From NCBI GenBank assembly GCA_963575645.1, contig OY754475.1, positions 930,001-994,000 on the forward strand: 64,000 nt of DNA, written 5' to 3'. Under the pieces are notes generated by a model that had not been told where the DNA came from, made no database searches, and worked only from the letters and a program-made list of their open reading frames with translations. This document shows positions 1 to 11,760 of the stretch, piece after piece. Source of the DNA: Xanthostigma xanthostigma. Lineage: Eukaryota > Arthropoda > Insecta > Raphidioptera > Raphidiidae. A program made the translations under genes and the position numbers. Every line of letters begins with the position of its first letter. Position 1 is the first letter of the stretch.

Positions 1-360
1 ATGTATTTCTTTTTTGTACAAACTGTGTGATTATATTCATTTTTTTTTTTGTATTGCTTCATTATTTATATTTTGCATATTGTCAAAAGAATATAAAAAT
101 GGGATATGAATTTGTAATTCCTTATTCCTATATAAAAATATGAAAAGTGTTCTATTAAAAAATATTAATTAAAGTGCCTTTTTTATTATTTTTGTTGGAA
201 AACTGTTTTCAGAACTGTAAGTACCTACTTAAATAAAATGCCCTTAAACCCCTCAATTAAAAACGTCTGTTTGCTTGAACGGAGTTCAATGAAATTTTGA
301 TTATAGGTATACAATAGATTAAAATATTGATATATATAGCATTACGCTATCTCATTTGTT

Positions 361-450
361 ACTAGCTTGTGCTAGCGATTTCGTCCGCGTGGATAAGCTT
401 TGCTTCCGTAAGGAACCGATTGAAATTTCCGAATAATATATTAGGTATAG
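361..450. repeat. Relic of an insect SINE/LINE end
   Basis: The segment contains TTCGTCCGCGTGGA, a phrase typical of the ends of widespread insect retroposons. Related wording (CCCGGATTCGTCCGGGTGCG) recurs near 4056 and (CCCGCCCGGTTTCACCCGGG) near 29579. No coding part is attached. The family assignment rests on memory of such repeats; the internal similarity is visible. Confidence 0.4.
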
Positions 451-848
451 TCCGAAAATGTTGAAAGTTTTCTTTTAAATTATTATTCTATATACAATAT
501 AGTTTAAATATTGATATAATTTGACTGTGTTTTATTACAATATAGGTATACTTAACTGTACCTAACCTCGTATCTTATTCAAATATTTTTAATTGATGTA
601 TTTTTTTATTATTACACTTTTAATGTCATTTCAATGTTGACATAGTAATGTTTTTGCTATATTATATAAGTTTGATACGTGTTTCAAAACATGCGGAAAA
701 AGTTATAATTTTGATAGGTAAATTGTAATTTAAATTTTGGAATGGTTATAAAGTAGTTGTTTCTGTTATTTATATATAGCCAGTGGCCGACGGTTATTCA
801 GTAAGCTTTATATTTTTTCAGTCATTCTTCCATACCTACCGTATAGAT

Positions 849-1099
849 CGGGCCTGGGCAAATGGCGGCCCGCGAAGCATTTCATAAATGATTATTAAAC
901 GCAAAAATATTACTGTTTGCCAATATAATTGGCGCATAAAAAGAATTTTAGAAAAATATAGTAAATAGTGTTTAAACACTTGAAATTGTTGTTTCAAAAA
1001 AACTATACCTACTTAAAATTAGAAAAAGAAATTGTTTGGCCCGCGGTCATATTTTCATCCGCAATGTGGCCCGACGATCAAAAAATTTGCCCACCCCTG
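849..1099. mobile_element. hAT-type MITE with 8-bp target duplication
   Basis: The 251-bp element opens CGGGCCTGGGCAAATGG and closes ATTTGCCCACCCCTG, which are imperfect terminal inverted repeats of the CAGGGGTGGGCAAA type. It is flanked by an exact 8-bp direct repeat GTATAGAT (841-848 and 1100-1107), the length expected for hAT transposition. There is no coding capacity. Confidence 0.8.
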
Positions 1100-1240
1100 G
1101 TATAGATACACGAGATGATAACTCATTAATTCTTTAGAATCACTCAGGTAAGGTGTAATAAAATAACCCAGTATAAAATGTTACAACAGCAAAAGCTGTC
1201 ACTGTGGATATCTCAAAACTGTCACGATTGCCTGCCAATG

Positions 1241-1388
1241 TATATGTTACGGTTAATACAAGAAAGTAGTTTATTCGCGAATTAACCGGCTAATACCCGA
1301 ATTAACCAACGTCAAGGATTGGTTAATTCGGGTAATTAGCCGATTAATTCGCGAATTAACTACTTTCTTGTATTAACCGTAACATATA
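1241..1388. repeat. Near-perfect 140-bp palindrome, copy 1
   Basis: Starting at TATATGTTACGGTTAATACA, the sequence reads almost identically on both strands to its end at TAACATATA, with a short centre near 1310-1320 (GTCAAGGATTGG). A second copy, with the centre in the opposite orientation, lies at 38441-38591. It would fold into a long hairpin. It has no coding capacity. Confidence 0.9.
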
Positions 1389-1640
1389 TACTAATATACC
1401 TACTAATATTATAAATAGGTAAAGTTTGGATGTGGGAGGTAATCTCCAAAACGACTCATTCGATTTCAAAAATTCTTTCACCACTATATTTCAGAATGAA
1501 CGCTCAGGATGAACAAAGGCATATAATATATTATCGCGTTAAAATAAAAGCGCTTTTCGAGGAGACGAATTTTGCAACGTAAGTCGACGAAAAAAACGAT
1601 GGCATTCTTACAAATTCGGGCAAACTCGGACCGGGTCGCT
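1389..1640 (+). repeat. Retroposon fragment, copy 1 (partner at 21290)
   Basis: The block GGAGGTAATCTCC, then CGCGTTAAAATAAAA and CGACGAAAAAA, recurs in the same order at about 21290-21500. The end, ATTCGGGCAAACTCGGACCGGG, resembles the 3' end motif seen again near 57837 and 63666 (CGGGCGAAGCCGGG). It is probably a degraded SINE or RTE-type LINE end. Confidence 0.55.
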
Positions 1641-3248
1641 ATATAGTTTTTCAACAAAGATAAATAAATATTTTAAGATATCCCAGCGGCAAACTTACAG
1701 CTCTGTCAAATTTTTTACCCGTGGACAGTGCCATCACAGGGCTAAATAGGCTATAGCCCCGGGACGTAAGCCTTTAGGAGGCGGCAATTTTTATTAGTTC
1801 GCATTTTTTAAAGTATTGTCACTACAGATTGCAGATCTTTTTTAGCACTGAAAAGGATAAAAAATTATTTAGTCTTTTTGGGGCTGTCCAAATTAAATTA
1901 TTTGAGAATTTTATTCATAGATAGTGACTTGTTTAATGACCTGAATACGCGTAACATTTTAATCAATTTGCAAAAAAAGCTTGTCAGAATAAATAATACT
2001 TTTGATTTTTGTTTGCCATAAAGTTTAAACTTTGCCCGTCCCCCTGCTCTCGTTAGTAATTCCGTGTATTTTCGTATGAAAAGGAGCGCATTATTTTTAG
2101 TAGTCTCTTTGCGCCGAATATATTAAGACGGCCCTGCCTGAGTGCGACTATTTAAGGAACCACCGATTGAACTAATGAATTTCCATCTCATGTATGGAAA
2201 AATGACTGATGAAAATGTGATACTTGATGAATAACCAGAAGTCTGCTGACTCTTGGACTGTGTTGCATTTTATGTGGCACGTTTTTCCACAATGCAATAT
2301 TGTTTTCCCTAACTAATACCTAATCAACAAAACTCTACGTCTTGACTTTTGGGTCTTAAAATTTGAACTCACTGTATTACGGTTGTGTGCCGTGTAAAAA
2401 TGTAAAATTATACAAAAATGGGAATGGAGACCGGATGTGAATCCGGTTTCCGAACTGTCTGACATTTTAATCTATAATAATTGGTTGTGGCGTGTAAGAG
2501 TGTTAAATAAAGAATAAAAAAAAATAATCTTCTTTTCTTTGTTACAGATAAATGTCGCGGCTTAGAACCTGTTCGATATAGGCCTTCGAGTGCCTGCTGC
2601 TTCAACCACGCGAGATCGTTGAGTGCCTGCGACCTAAGACGCCGATGAATTCGAATGTTGAGCGTGTCTATCTATGTAACCAGTCACCTGCGGGGCCCGT
2701 TGCTGGAACCAGACCCTCAAGAATCTACGCTTCACGAACTTTCAACTGTGTCAAGGTCTGTCAGATTTGATTTTTTTTTTATTTATACAATTTAAATTGG
2801 TTTCTGTCTCCCCAAAATTAATATTTACCTGCTTATTATGCGTCAAGCAAAGCAAATACAGTGTCTTATTCTTTTAAAAGTATTTTTTTGAGAAATATTA
2901 AGTGTCAAGTATTTAGCCCCCGAAAAAAAAAATATCCAACGAACTTTTATATATGACAGCATGTTGGTTCCATGCCAAATACTTTATAATTTTAAACCAT
3001 CTGTCGACAATAAAATTATGATAGGAGAATAGTTTTTTATTTAACTTAATTTATTGATATTCGGATACGTTCGCGGTTCCAGCAATTCTGTAAAAAAAGT
3101 TAATGTAAATATAACATGCGGCATTTGAGCAATCAAAAATCAACTCAGTTTTTACAACACAAATGCAAAGTACAGCGGCATCTTTTATCAGTTTGTGATT
3201 TTATGTAGATTTATTTTTAAAGGTTTATGTCTAATAAAATTAATATAA
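1641..3248. other. Gene-free stretch
   Basis: No supportable gene. An exon-like segment at about 2540-2757 has an upstream pyrimidine-rich TTCTTTGTTACAG and a downstream GTCTGT, but all three plus-strand frames contain stops, so it could at most be untranslated RNA. The rest is AT-rich and unassigned. Confidence 0.5.
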
Positions 3249-3646
3249 CTGAGGAGCAACCATGCAAAACCTGATAAATCCAGTTTTACTAGTTTCGACT
3301 AAATCGCGAAAATCTGTCACATAGAATCGTTTAATTATTAAATAAGTTTAAGCAAAATTTAAATAAAATCATAAACAATAAGTTACAAACATATAATATT
3401 ACAACATAACATTACCTACGTGGTAAAAACAAAACGATTTTTTTCTTTTAACTTAAGCATGGTTCTTGGATTTATCGGGTTTTGCTTGAAAGTCTCCACT
3501 TTAACACCCGTTTTTTATGGTATTTATCTGGTTTAACTTCTTTCTGAAAACACAGCTCGATAACAATAATCAAAATTAACTAGAATTGATATATAACTCA
3601 AAAACGAAAAAAATGGATATATCGGGTTTTGCATGGTTGCTCCTCA
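3249..3646. mobile_element. MITE with ~34-bp terminal inverted repeats
   Basis: The left end CTGAGGAGCAACCATGCAAA is repeated as its exact reverse complement at the right end (TTTGCATGGTTGCTCCTCAG), and pairing continues with few mismatches for about 34 bp. A related phrase occurs internally near 3459-3488. No open frame and no clear target duplication, so the superfamily is undetermined. Confidence 0.8.
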
Positions 3647-3649
3647 GCT

Positions 3650-6590
3650 GCTCTCCTGATACTTTTGTGTATACATATATATATTATTTTTGAGAGACGT
3701 AACTACGACGCGGGTCGCGGCGTTCCAACTTGCAATACGGCAGTCCTAAACAAAAAGTACTGTCTGCATTTTTAAATATTTAGATTTAAAAAGCTTACAC
3801 ATTAATTTTTCTGGCGTCTTTAATTTCATTATCAAACTTATTTATGTATGGATAAAACATATTATGTCGACGTTGTGAGCTTTTCATAATACTGAAGTGC
3901 TTTTTCAACACGTTTTAACGCTTCCTCGTTTGTTCGGTACAAATTTTGCAATTAATTTTAAACCAACTTCCCGTTAACCAGTAGAGTTGAAATTTTGCAC
4001 TGCCCGTGTGTAGTTCCAATGACAACACAATATTATGGTAACTAGTTGATCGACCCGGATTCGTCCGGGTGCGAATCGGACTTTTCAATTTTTACCCTCC
4101 TCCCGTTAACCGATTGAGTTGAAATTTTGCGCACATGTGCAGCTCTGGTTTGTTTTTTTAGTTATATAATTTATTAAAAAAAAAAAAATAAATTTCTAGT
4201 TTAAAAAAATTATAACACGTTTTTATATATTAAAAAATTCAAAATAATTTGACAACAAAATTAACTTTAATACATAAAACGCGGGGGGCTCTCTATACCT
4301 AAATTTTCATAATGGCACAACTGTTACAGATAGTATCTAATAAAAAAATTATGACTACCTATACTGATATTAACTTGCACGTGTCATGATTCCACGCACT
4401 TCAAAAAAAAAGTTTAATACTGCAGTGCAATTAAAAACGACAGTACTCTGGGGGGAGTGGCTTAATTTTATTGCTTTTTATTCAAAAAACGTACATTCCA
4501 GTGGCAGCAACAAAAAAAAGTCCCATTAAGGGCAACATAATTGTAAAAGAAACATGTTCCGTTTTTTGTATGAACTTGTCCGTTCTAAACAATAAGAATT
4601 ATAATAATAAAAAAAACAGCGCCTAAAATTTCATAAAAATGTTATTACGGTTATTCTATATTCATGTATAAAAAATTATAGGCTCATGGTTTTAACATCG
4701 TGCGTTGATTTTTGTTAACTTGACTAATATTTCATTTTGTTTAAACTCAATTTTTCTTCGACATATTCAGCAAGTGTATTCGTGACTTATATGTACCTAT
4801 AATAATGTGAACACTGATGATCACAGTTGTTGAGCGTCTATAATCTACAATTTATCTATCTAAAATGTGCCGCGAACCAAATAAGTCTCGAAACACTGAT
4901 TTATATTGACTGAGTGGTAGAAATCGATTTTTATTTCAATAAAATAATGGTTTCGATATTTAAAAATAAGATACAATTTATTGGTATATACTTATGACCC
5001 TAATCTTTAAACTCGCTTGTCTCGAAACTGATATTTCAAACAAGCGTGCGACGTAAGAAAATCAATTTTCAACCGATTAACTTGCGAGTTTTTAGATAAG
5101 ATTTCTTTTTCAAATTATTATCTAAGATAAATATGAAGATTTTGTGAAAAAAAAAATAGTTATGATATTTTTTATATGTTTATTAAGGTCGAAAATGAGT
5201 TTTTTTATTGGACCTGATAGTTCTTCGATATTTGTATAGTTTGCAAAATTAGTTCATATTTTTTTAGCCCATATTATGTACTTTGTAGAAATTAAATTAA
5301 AAGATTATTTTCAAATTACAACCAGTTTTTCAGAACTCCTGCTCGACGCTTTAGCTTCGGCGAAAAACTGCCTACATAAAATAACGTTAAAGCCTGCCAT
5401 TTTGTTTAAAAAAATGTTTTGTTAATTTTATAATTTATATACTTGAATATATGTTTAATAAATACCCCTTCATTACATTACATTGGAGACTATCGTTTTC
5501 GTAAATAAATCTAAAACTACTCTTTTTCATTTGTTAAATATAAAATGCAAAATATAAAACTAGATTTTTTTAATTCGACGTAAATATATAATTCTGCATA
5601 CGCCACTGGAATTATATAACACTGGAAGCGACCTGTCATCCTAATACAATAATTATTTTTATTACTGTGGGCGGTGTCAAAAGACAATGGTTTTAAATAT
5701 GAAATAGTATACGCGGTGTCCGATAAAAAAAGGACAGTACTCTGCTGTGAAAAGATTCAGGACTTTGAAAAAATTAAAAAGAAAACACATGAGCATAATT
5801 CGTAAATATTTTGTACATTTAATACCTACTTGACCTATGCAAATAACATTTTAACAGCATTTTTTTTCATTGGAAGTCCGGGTTAGTAATTTCGAACTGG
5901 TATTGGTGTTCTTTGAGACGGGTCAAAAACAATTGGTGTTTTGCCTTTTCAAACACCTGTTTATTTTATGTGATTTTAATAACCCGCAAATAATAGTGTC
6001 CAGCCCTTCTTTGTGTCCTGTATAATATTATGTTCATTTGATTTTTTTCCCTGACTGTATTGAAATGTATCAAACACCGTAATATCATGTAAACATTTGA
6101 TTGTTCCAGATTCGACGCTGGGTGCTGTCCTTTGGTCAAAAATTTTGAGACCAACTCGCATATGAAGACGGAAATCTGCGACTAGGATCTTCAGAAACGA
6201 TCTTCTAATCGACTCTTGTTGAAAAATTGTCTATGGTGAGTAGTTTTTTGACTGTGTAAAAAAGTTTTCTAAAATAGTATTAGAAAAAGATACTTTTTAA
6301 AGACAAGCTTTTATTGAAATGGTCTATAAAGAAAAAAAAATAATTTTTAATAAATTAGGTTCATTGTTATAAATATGAGGGCTGTAAACTCTATGATTGT
6401 TTATTATTCACAACCCACGCTTTTATAATTATGAACCTACATAATTTTTTTATCATTTTAAGCACATTTCAATAATATTTTTAATATTTTAATATTTTAT
6501 CTAGTTCTTATTAGTCTTTCAATATTTTTACTACTAAAATATTAATTAAATAAAATCAATTGATTATTTAATTCTGAAAACGATCGAATC
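3650..6590. other. Gene-free AT-rich stretch
   Basis: No gene is supported. It contains a retroposon-end relic near 4050-4135 and one isolated copy of the dispersed word GTTGTTGAGCGTCTATAA at 4826-4843. The short open frames here have no recognisable domain and sit in AT-rich DNA. Confidence 0.5.
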
Positions 6591-7233
6591 ATATATTGTC
6601 ATCGGAAACATATATAAATAGAAAATTTCAACTCGATCGGGTATGTGGCGTCCGCCATGTTGGGTTTACAATTACGTCACATAGCTTACCGTATTCCACT
6701 TGTCAAACTCTTTCATTTGATACCCATGTTAAGAAAATTGTAACAAAAAAGGTGGTCCGTCCTCCTGGGGCGTCCGCCATATTGTATTTATGCATTGTCA
6801 CCGGAGTTATACACATGTTTAAAATTTCAAAACTCTAGCTTATTTCAATACTTTTTTATTTAATGATAAAATCTCCCATTTATCTACAAACATAAATGCT
6901 GACGACCTTTGTTGTCGAGCGTCTATAATTTAAAATCTATATTTTCTACATGCGGACCGAATAATAAATTAAAAATAAATCAAAGAATAATAATACATGC
7001 ACATCCAACACGACAGCGGTACAAAGCTATGAAAACATCCGGTATATAATCATGTTATGCAAGTACCTTTCGTGTGCTATGTACCTATTCGCCGTACTGG
7101 CCATCGATACCTCTTGATACTTCTGGGAGCTGGATACCAAATGTTTGATTTTTAGGTTTGTAGAGAAATTGTACGGTTTTTTGCAGATTTTCTGTCTATT
7201 TTTTCAATGTAATGAAATAAGATGGTAAAGTAA

Positions 7234-7330
7234 ATAGACGCTCGACAACGGAGGTTCAGCGTCTTATAGACGTTCGACAACGGGCCAGCCTTTTATAGAC
7301 GCTCGACAACGGTCTAGCGTCTTACAGACG
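7234..7330 (-). repeat. Cluster of the ATAGACGCTCGACAAC word
   Basis: Copies at 7234-7249, 7266-7281 and 7295-7310, spaced about 30 bp apart, each read ATAGACG(C/T)TCGACAAC and are followed by a variable few bases and then GCGTCTTA or similar. Isolated copies of the same word occur on either strand elsewhere in the window. Confidence 0.8.
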
Positions 7331-7737
7331 TTCTTATTTGTCCAATAGGACTGGTATTTTAGGGCCTAGGCCGCCCTACAGATATTTTATGTATTGTGGA
7401 CGCTCTACAGCGATAAGGGCTTCAATTGAAATGTAATTGACATAGTTAAAGCGTCCACAATTTGCAAGATTAGTCTACATGTATGCGAATTTTGTAATCG
7501 TGAAAAAATAACTTTTTCTTTTTTTGTTACAGATACTTCGATCGTGACTGGGCGACCCCCAACCCCCCTGGAGCTGCCATGCATCAAGTTGATATCAAAA
7601 AATATTATTTTAATTGTTATACATCTTATATTATTGTACCCTTATATTGTTAATGATTGTAAGGAAAAAGGATTGTGAAAAATAAATACAAATTAACTAA
7701 AAACAAATTTTTATTTATAAGAGAGATAGTGCAAATA

Positions 7738-8700
7738 AGCAAATTCTTAAAAATTAAAAAGTTGGTAGCCGGAGACCAGAAATGCGAAAAGGTATTTATA
7801 ACAACGTTGGAACCCATTAAAAATAGCCTCGAACGAGGTACAACGTTGAAATACATAAAAATAGCCTCGAATGAGGTACAACGTTGAAACACATTGTATA
7901 AATACCTCTTCGCGTTTCTGATCCCCGGCTACCAACTTTTAAATTTTTAAGAATTTGGCTGTATAAACAGAAAAAATATTTTTCAATTTTAACACGTATA
8001 AATACCTCTTTGCGTTTCTGGTCCCCGGCTACCAACTTTTTAATTTTTAAGAGTTTGACTGTATAAACGGAAAAAATATTTTTCAATTTTAACACGTATA
8101 AATACCTTTTCGCATTTCTGGTCCCCGGCTACTAACTTTTTAATTTTTAAGAGTTTGACTGTATAAACGGAAAAAATATTTTTCAATTTTAACACGTATA
8201 AATACCTTTTCGCATTTCTGGTCCCCGGCTACCAACTTTTTAATTTTTAAGAATTTGGCTGTATAAACGGAAAAAATATTTTTCAAGTATTGAAAAATAT
8301 TTTTTTCCGTTTACACAGACAAATTCTTAGAAATGCTTAAAAATTAAAAAGTTGCTAGCCGGGGACCAGAAATGCGAAAAGGTATTTATACAATGTGTAT
8401 CAACGTTGCACCTCGTTCGAGGCTATTTTTGATATGTTTCAACATTCTACCTCGTTCGAGGCTATTTTTAATGTGTTTCAAAGTTGTACCTCGTTTGAGG
8501 TTATTTTTAAGTGTTTCAACGTTGTACCTCGTTTGAGGCTATTTTTAATGTGTTTCAAAGTTGTACCTCGTTTGAGGCTATTTTTTTTTTATGTTTCAAC
8601 GGCGTACCTCGTTCGAGGCTATTTTTAATGTGTTTCAAAAGTGTACGTCGCTCGAGGCTATTTTAATGTATTTCAGCGGTGTACCTCTTTCGAAGCTATT
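7738..8700. repeat. Composite satellite: 100-bp array inside inverted 44-bp minisatellites
   Basis: Four head-to-tail units with an exact 100-bp period begin at 7901, 8001, 8101 and 8201 (AATACCT...CGC.TTTCTGGTCCCCGGC). An inverted unit lies on each side (about 7740-7800 and 8291-8395). Outside these lies a ~44-bp repeat with core CCTCGTTCGAGGCTATTTTT: about seven units at 8400-8700 and two inverted units at 7805-7885. The short open frames here are by-products of the repeat. Confidence 0.9.
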
Positions 8701-8837
8701 TAATGAGTAGGATCAGGATGTCATAGTTTTTATTAAATTTAGAGGAGAAATATTATGTTCATATTTTATTAAAAACTCATATATTTGGAACACTAATACA
8801 GGGACAAATTTTAAACATTTATTTATTTATTTTTACA

Positions 8838-9540
8838 AAATATATACATGGCGTAAGACTCAAAATGTGCTTCTGTACTGGTAAACCGTCACCAAACATT
8901 ATACATCTATCATTATTTCCATATTTCAAAACTTATACAAACATGGTGTACACGGCTGATTAATTTTTTAATTAAAAATGTTATTTTGAACTGCAAACTG
9001 GACCCGGCATTTATAATATTTACATGCTAACCATAGATGTGCTAACTACTTTATTGAAAATGTCAGATTGCAATCTCAATAGTTGGTAAAAATATACATG
9101 GCGTAAGACTGTCACAATGTGCTTCTGTACTGGTAAGCCGTCACCAAAAATTATACTTCTATTATCATTGCCATATTCCGAAACTTAAACAAACATGGTG
9201 TACACGGCTGATTAATTTCTTAATTAAAAATGCTATTTTAAACTGCAAACTGGACCCGGTATTTATAGTATTTACGTGCTAACTACTTTATTGAAAATGT
9301 CAGATTGCAATCTCAATAGCTGGTAAAAATATACATGGCGTAAGTGTGCTTCTGTACTGGTAAGCTGTCAGCGAAAATTATACATCATTGCCATATTTCG
9401 AAACTTAAACAAACATGGTGTACACGGCTGATTAATTCTTTAATTAAAAATGTTATTTTGAAATGCAAACTGGACGTGACGTTCCTTGTAAAATGTGGTA
9501 AACCAAAACTATTCGTCGCGTGTAAAGTCTGCCAAATGAA
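8838..9540 (+). repeat. Three direct ~240-bp repeats upstream of the THAP gene
   Basis: The phrase ATATACATGGCGTAAG begins successive units near 8841, 9091 and 9328, each followed by TGTGCTTCTGTACTGGTAA and AACATGGTGTACACGGCTG. The spacing is about 250 then 237 bp. The third unit ends a few bases before the THAP start codon, so the array supplies the immediate upstream DNA of that gene. Confidence 0.85.
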
Positions 9541-9546
9541 TTAAAT

Positions 9547-10058
9547 ATGCCAAAAATAAAAGCTTGTTTCGTACCGGCGTGTACAAATACTAGCAAGAGC
9601 GTTCCGTCTAAAATATTTATCACGGTGCCGAGAAACCCGCAAAGACGGAAAACTTGGTACAAAGCTGCTAAAGTGCAAAAGCTGTTGCACCTGGCGCACG
9701 ATTTGTACTGTTGCGAAGATCATTTTAATGTAAGTCGAAAGAAAATTTCGCTGTGTGGTTTTTTAAGATTAGAAGAAAACAGCATGTTTGTTTTCAGCTT
9801 CAAGAAGATTGTTCCAACTGGATGTATTTTAAAATAATGGGCACAGTCATAAAATTAAAACCGCACGTAGTTCCGCACAGATTTATCGATTACCAACCGG
9901 AAATAACTTTGCCCAGCGCTTTGACAGACACCGCCAAAAAGCAGAAAGCCGAGGTTTTGAAACGGATCGCTACCGTGTGCAGCGGTCAAACTATGCCCGC
10001 ATCCTCACCGAAAGAGTTTTGCGCGGCGGAGGATGGCATTTTATTAATTCGAAGTTAA
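9547..10058 (+). CDS. THAP-domain protein, two exons (9547-9729, 9798-10058)
   Basis: THAP domains are C2CH zinc fingers that bind DNA and occur in animal transcription factors and in P-element transposases. Exon 1 encodes Cys7, Cys12, then Cys56 and His59 in CCEDHF, the C-x4-C...C-x2-H zinc set. It ends in a consensus donor (AAT|GTAAGT) and joins in phase after a 68-bp intron ending TTTTCAG. Exon 2 continues in the family pattern with MYFKIMG and LKPHVVPHRF, matching the FKxMG...LKPGVVPH stretch that closes insect THAP domains. The product is 147 residues, with about 50 residues after the domain and no second domain, so it may be a small regulator, a domesticated transposase fragment, or the 5' part of a longer gene. 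The start is the only ATG that gives the usual THAP N terminus. Confidence 0.75.
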
Positions 10059-10384
10059 AGTAACGGAGCTTTTTGTCCGAAAAGAACAGAAAAACAAATA
10101 ATCGGAGAGCCGAAAACAACTCCAAACTTTTATATTTGGGCGGAAAATCGATACTATTGCTAAGGTTTAATTCTATGGAAATATTCTCGGATAGTCTCAT
10201 TTTGAGTACAGCACGTCGTTGTCGATATCACAAAGTGCAGCTCAAAAAACCGTCTTAATTTTTTAGTGTTATGACATTGGTACCTGTTTTACTAGCTTCG
10301 GGCTGTTTTGAAGTTTCGCGTAGCCGATGTTTCTCGGCCAGTAATTTTTCCGAGTTGTCACTTCGTGATATTAACAACCACGCG

Positions 10385-10610
10385 TAAGGTCGGCCGTATA
10401 TACGGACAGCTTCGAGTGACGAACCGTAAGTTTCCATAGAAAATATTCCAGGAACATGAACTCGGAGTTTTTTACGAAGTTCGCGTCGCAAGCAAAAGTA
10501 GCAACAATAGTGCTTCGTCCTCAAAACCCGTATAGCGACGGTATTCCGAGCGGACAGTCGACGATTGCTCGAACAGTTTTTCGACGACAGCGCATGTACG
10601 GCCGACCTTA
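10385..10610. repeat. Inverted repeat around a 200-bp GC-richer block
   Basis: TAAGGTCGGCCGTA at about 10385-10398 is matched by TACGGCCGACCTTA at about 10596-10609 in reverse complement, and the left arm is followed by a small palindrome GTATATAC. The interior has a balanced composition unlike the surrounding AT-rich DNA, but no recognisable protein. It could be a MITE or part of a larger element that includes the THAP gene. Confidence 0.5.
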
Positions 10611-10807
10611 CGAATACATTTTATTTTCGACGAGATTGTAGGGTTTCCGTTATTACCTCGATTGTTGTTAAAAAGTTAGAACACTCGAGTTTTGTTTAAA
10701 ATTTAGCGTTGCAATTTTCATTTAGTTTACTTGAACTGACAACAGTGCGTACAAATAAATTTAAACAGAAAGCGTAGTTGCACCAAGCTAAATGTTTTTA
10801 TTATTAA

Positions 10808-11150
10808 AGTGAAACTTTTATTCCATCGCCCCGAATTTGTCTGGCCGTCTGTTGCATGTCGCATTACAGGCGGCCGCGGAGTAGGTGTATAGTGAAAGGC
10901 GTTCGGAGTAGGCGCTCAATAGAGCAGCCAAGGCCAATATGGCGGCGCCCATGGTTAGCATCAGCTGACCGTGTAGTATGTATAACACATAGTCAGTCTG
11001 TCATGCGGGCAAGTGCTGTACAGTGTTTACATGTTTTTATTCGTGTATTTATGTGAATATTGTTGTTTATAATTAATCGTGATGGATAAGTGTCTACAAT
11101 CCAATAAAAGTTTCACTTGCGTCGTGGTTTCTTAAAACCACACAACTGTT
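10808..11150 (+). mobile_element. MITE with internal inverted repeats and terminal hairpin, copy 1
   Basis: It begins AAGTGAAACTTTTATT and has the reverse complement AATAAAAGTTTCACTT near 11103-11118, then a hairpin (GTGGTTTCTTAAAACCAC) and ACAACTGTTTTTT. An inverted copy with the same interior occurs at about 39349-39628. The hairpin outside the inverted repeat recalls Helitron ends, but no CTRR terminus is present, so the class is uncertain. Confidence 0.75.
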
Positions 11151-11622
11151 TTTTTTTGTAAAGTTTTCTTTTTCAAATAATAACATATAGACTTATCGTC
11201 TACCTGCAATCTAATCGAAAATAAGACACCCTGTAAATTATGTTGTAACGTTTCAATAAAGCTAAGAAACAGTTACTTACTATTTGCTGTCTTGAGGCCA
11301 CTGTTAGAAAATAAAATCCTGTCATAAATAAACACAGTGTTACAAATATCTCACATCGATGAATGCAGCGATTATAGTTGATTATTATTTGAACTTTTTG
11401 TTTATGTTTTTACTGCTCGTATTTTTTTATTATTTTAAAAGAAATTAAAATTTGTTAGAATACTGTACGAACTATTGTTTGATTTCTCCGAAACCGAACC
11501 ATTATTTTTTTCCAGATAAAAGACAGAATAAGCCAAATCAAAAGTTATTACAATCGTGTGCAGTCATCGAACATAAAATAAAAACCATTTTTATTTATTT
11601 ACATTTTCAACTTACTGCTAGA

Positions 11623-11760
11623 GATGTAGCGACAAGTGTTTAGTTCGACTGACCGACTACTCGGTCATTTCCAAGCCGACTAATCGCTCTTCCGAACTGT
11701 TAAATAGAGCTTAAAACTAGTTCGACCGAGGGTTCGGCTTTTTAAATATTCGGCTTCGAT
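11623..11760. repeat. Possible hAT left end
   Basis: TAGAGATGTAGCGACAAGTG matches the TAGNGATG form of the other hAT ends in this window and is followed by repeated TCGACTGACCGACTACTCGG-like words. No matching right end was found, so this would be a broken copy. Confidence 0.35.

Noticed and set aside
1720-2150. Possible further hAT element (CACAGGGCTAAATAGG ... GGCCCTGCC)
   Set aside because: The ends match for only six bases and no 8-bp duplication is present.
7650-8628. Several overlapping open frames with repeated RLFL/SFEAIF phrases
   Set aside because: They are translations of the 100-bp and 44-bp tandem repeats, not genes.
7738-8700. CRISPR-like array
   Set aside because: Units are contiguous 100-bp and 44-bp repeats without unique spacers, and the DNA is a spliced eukaryotic genome.
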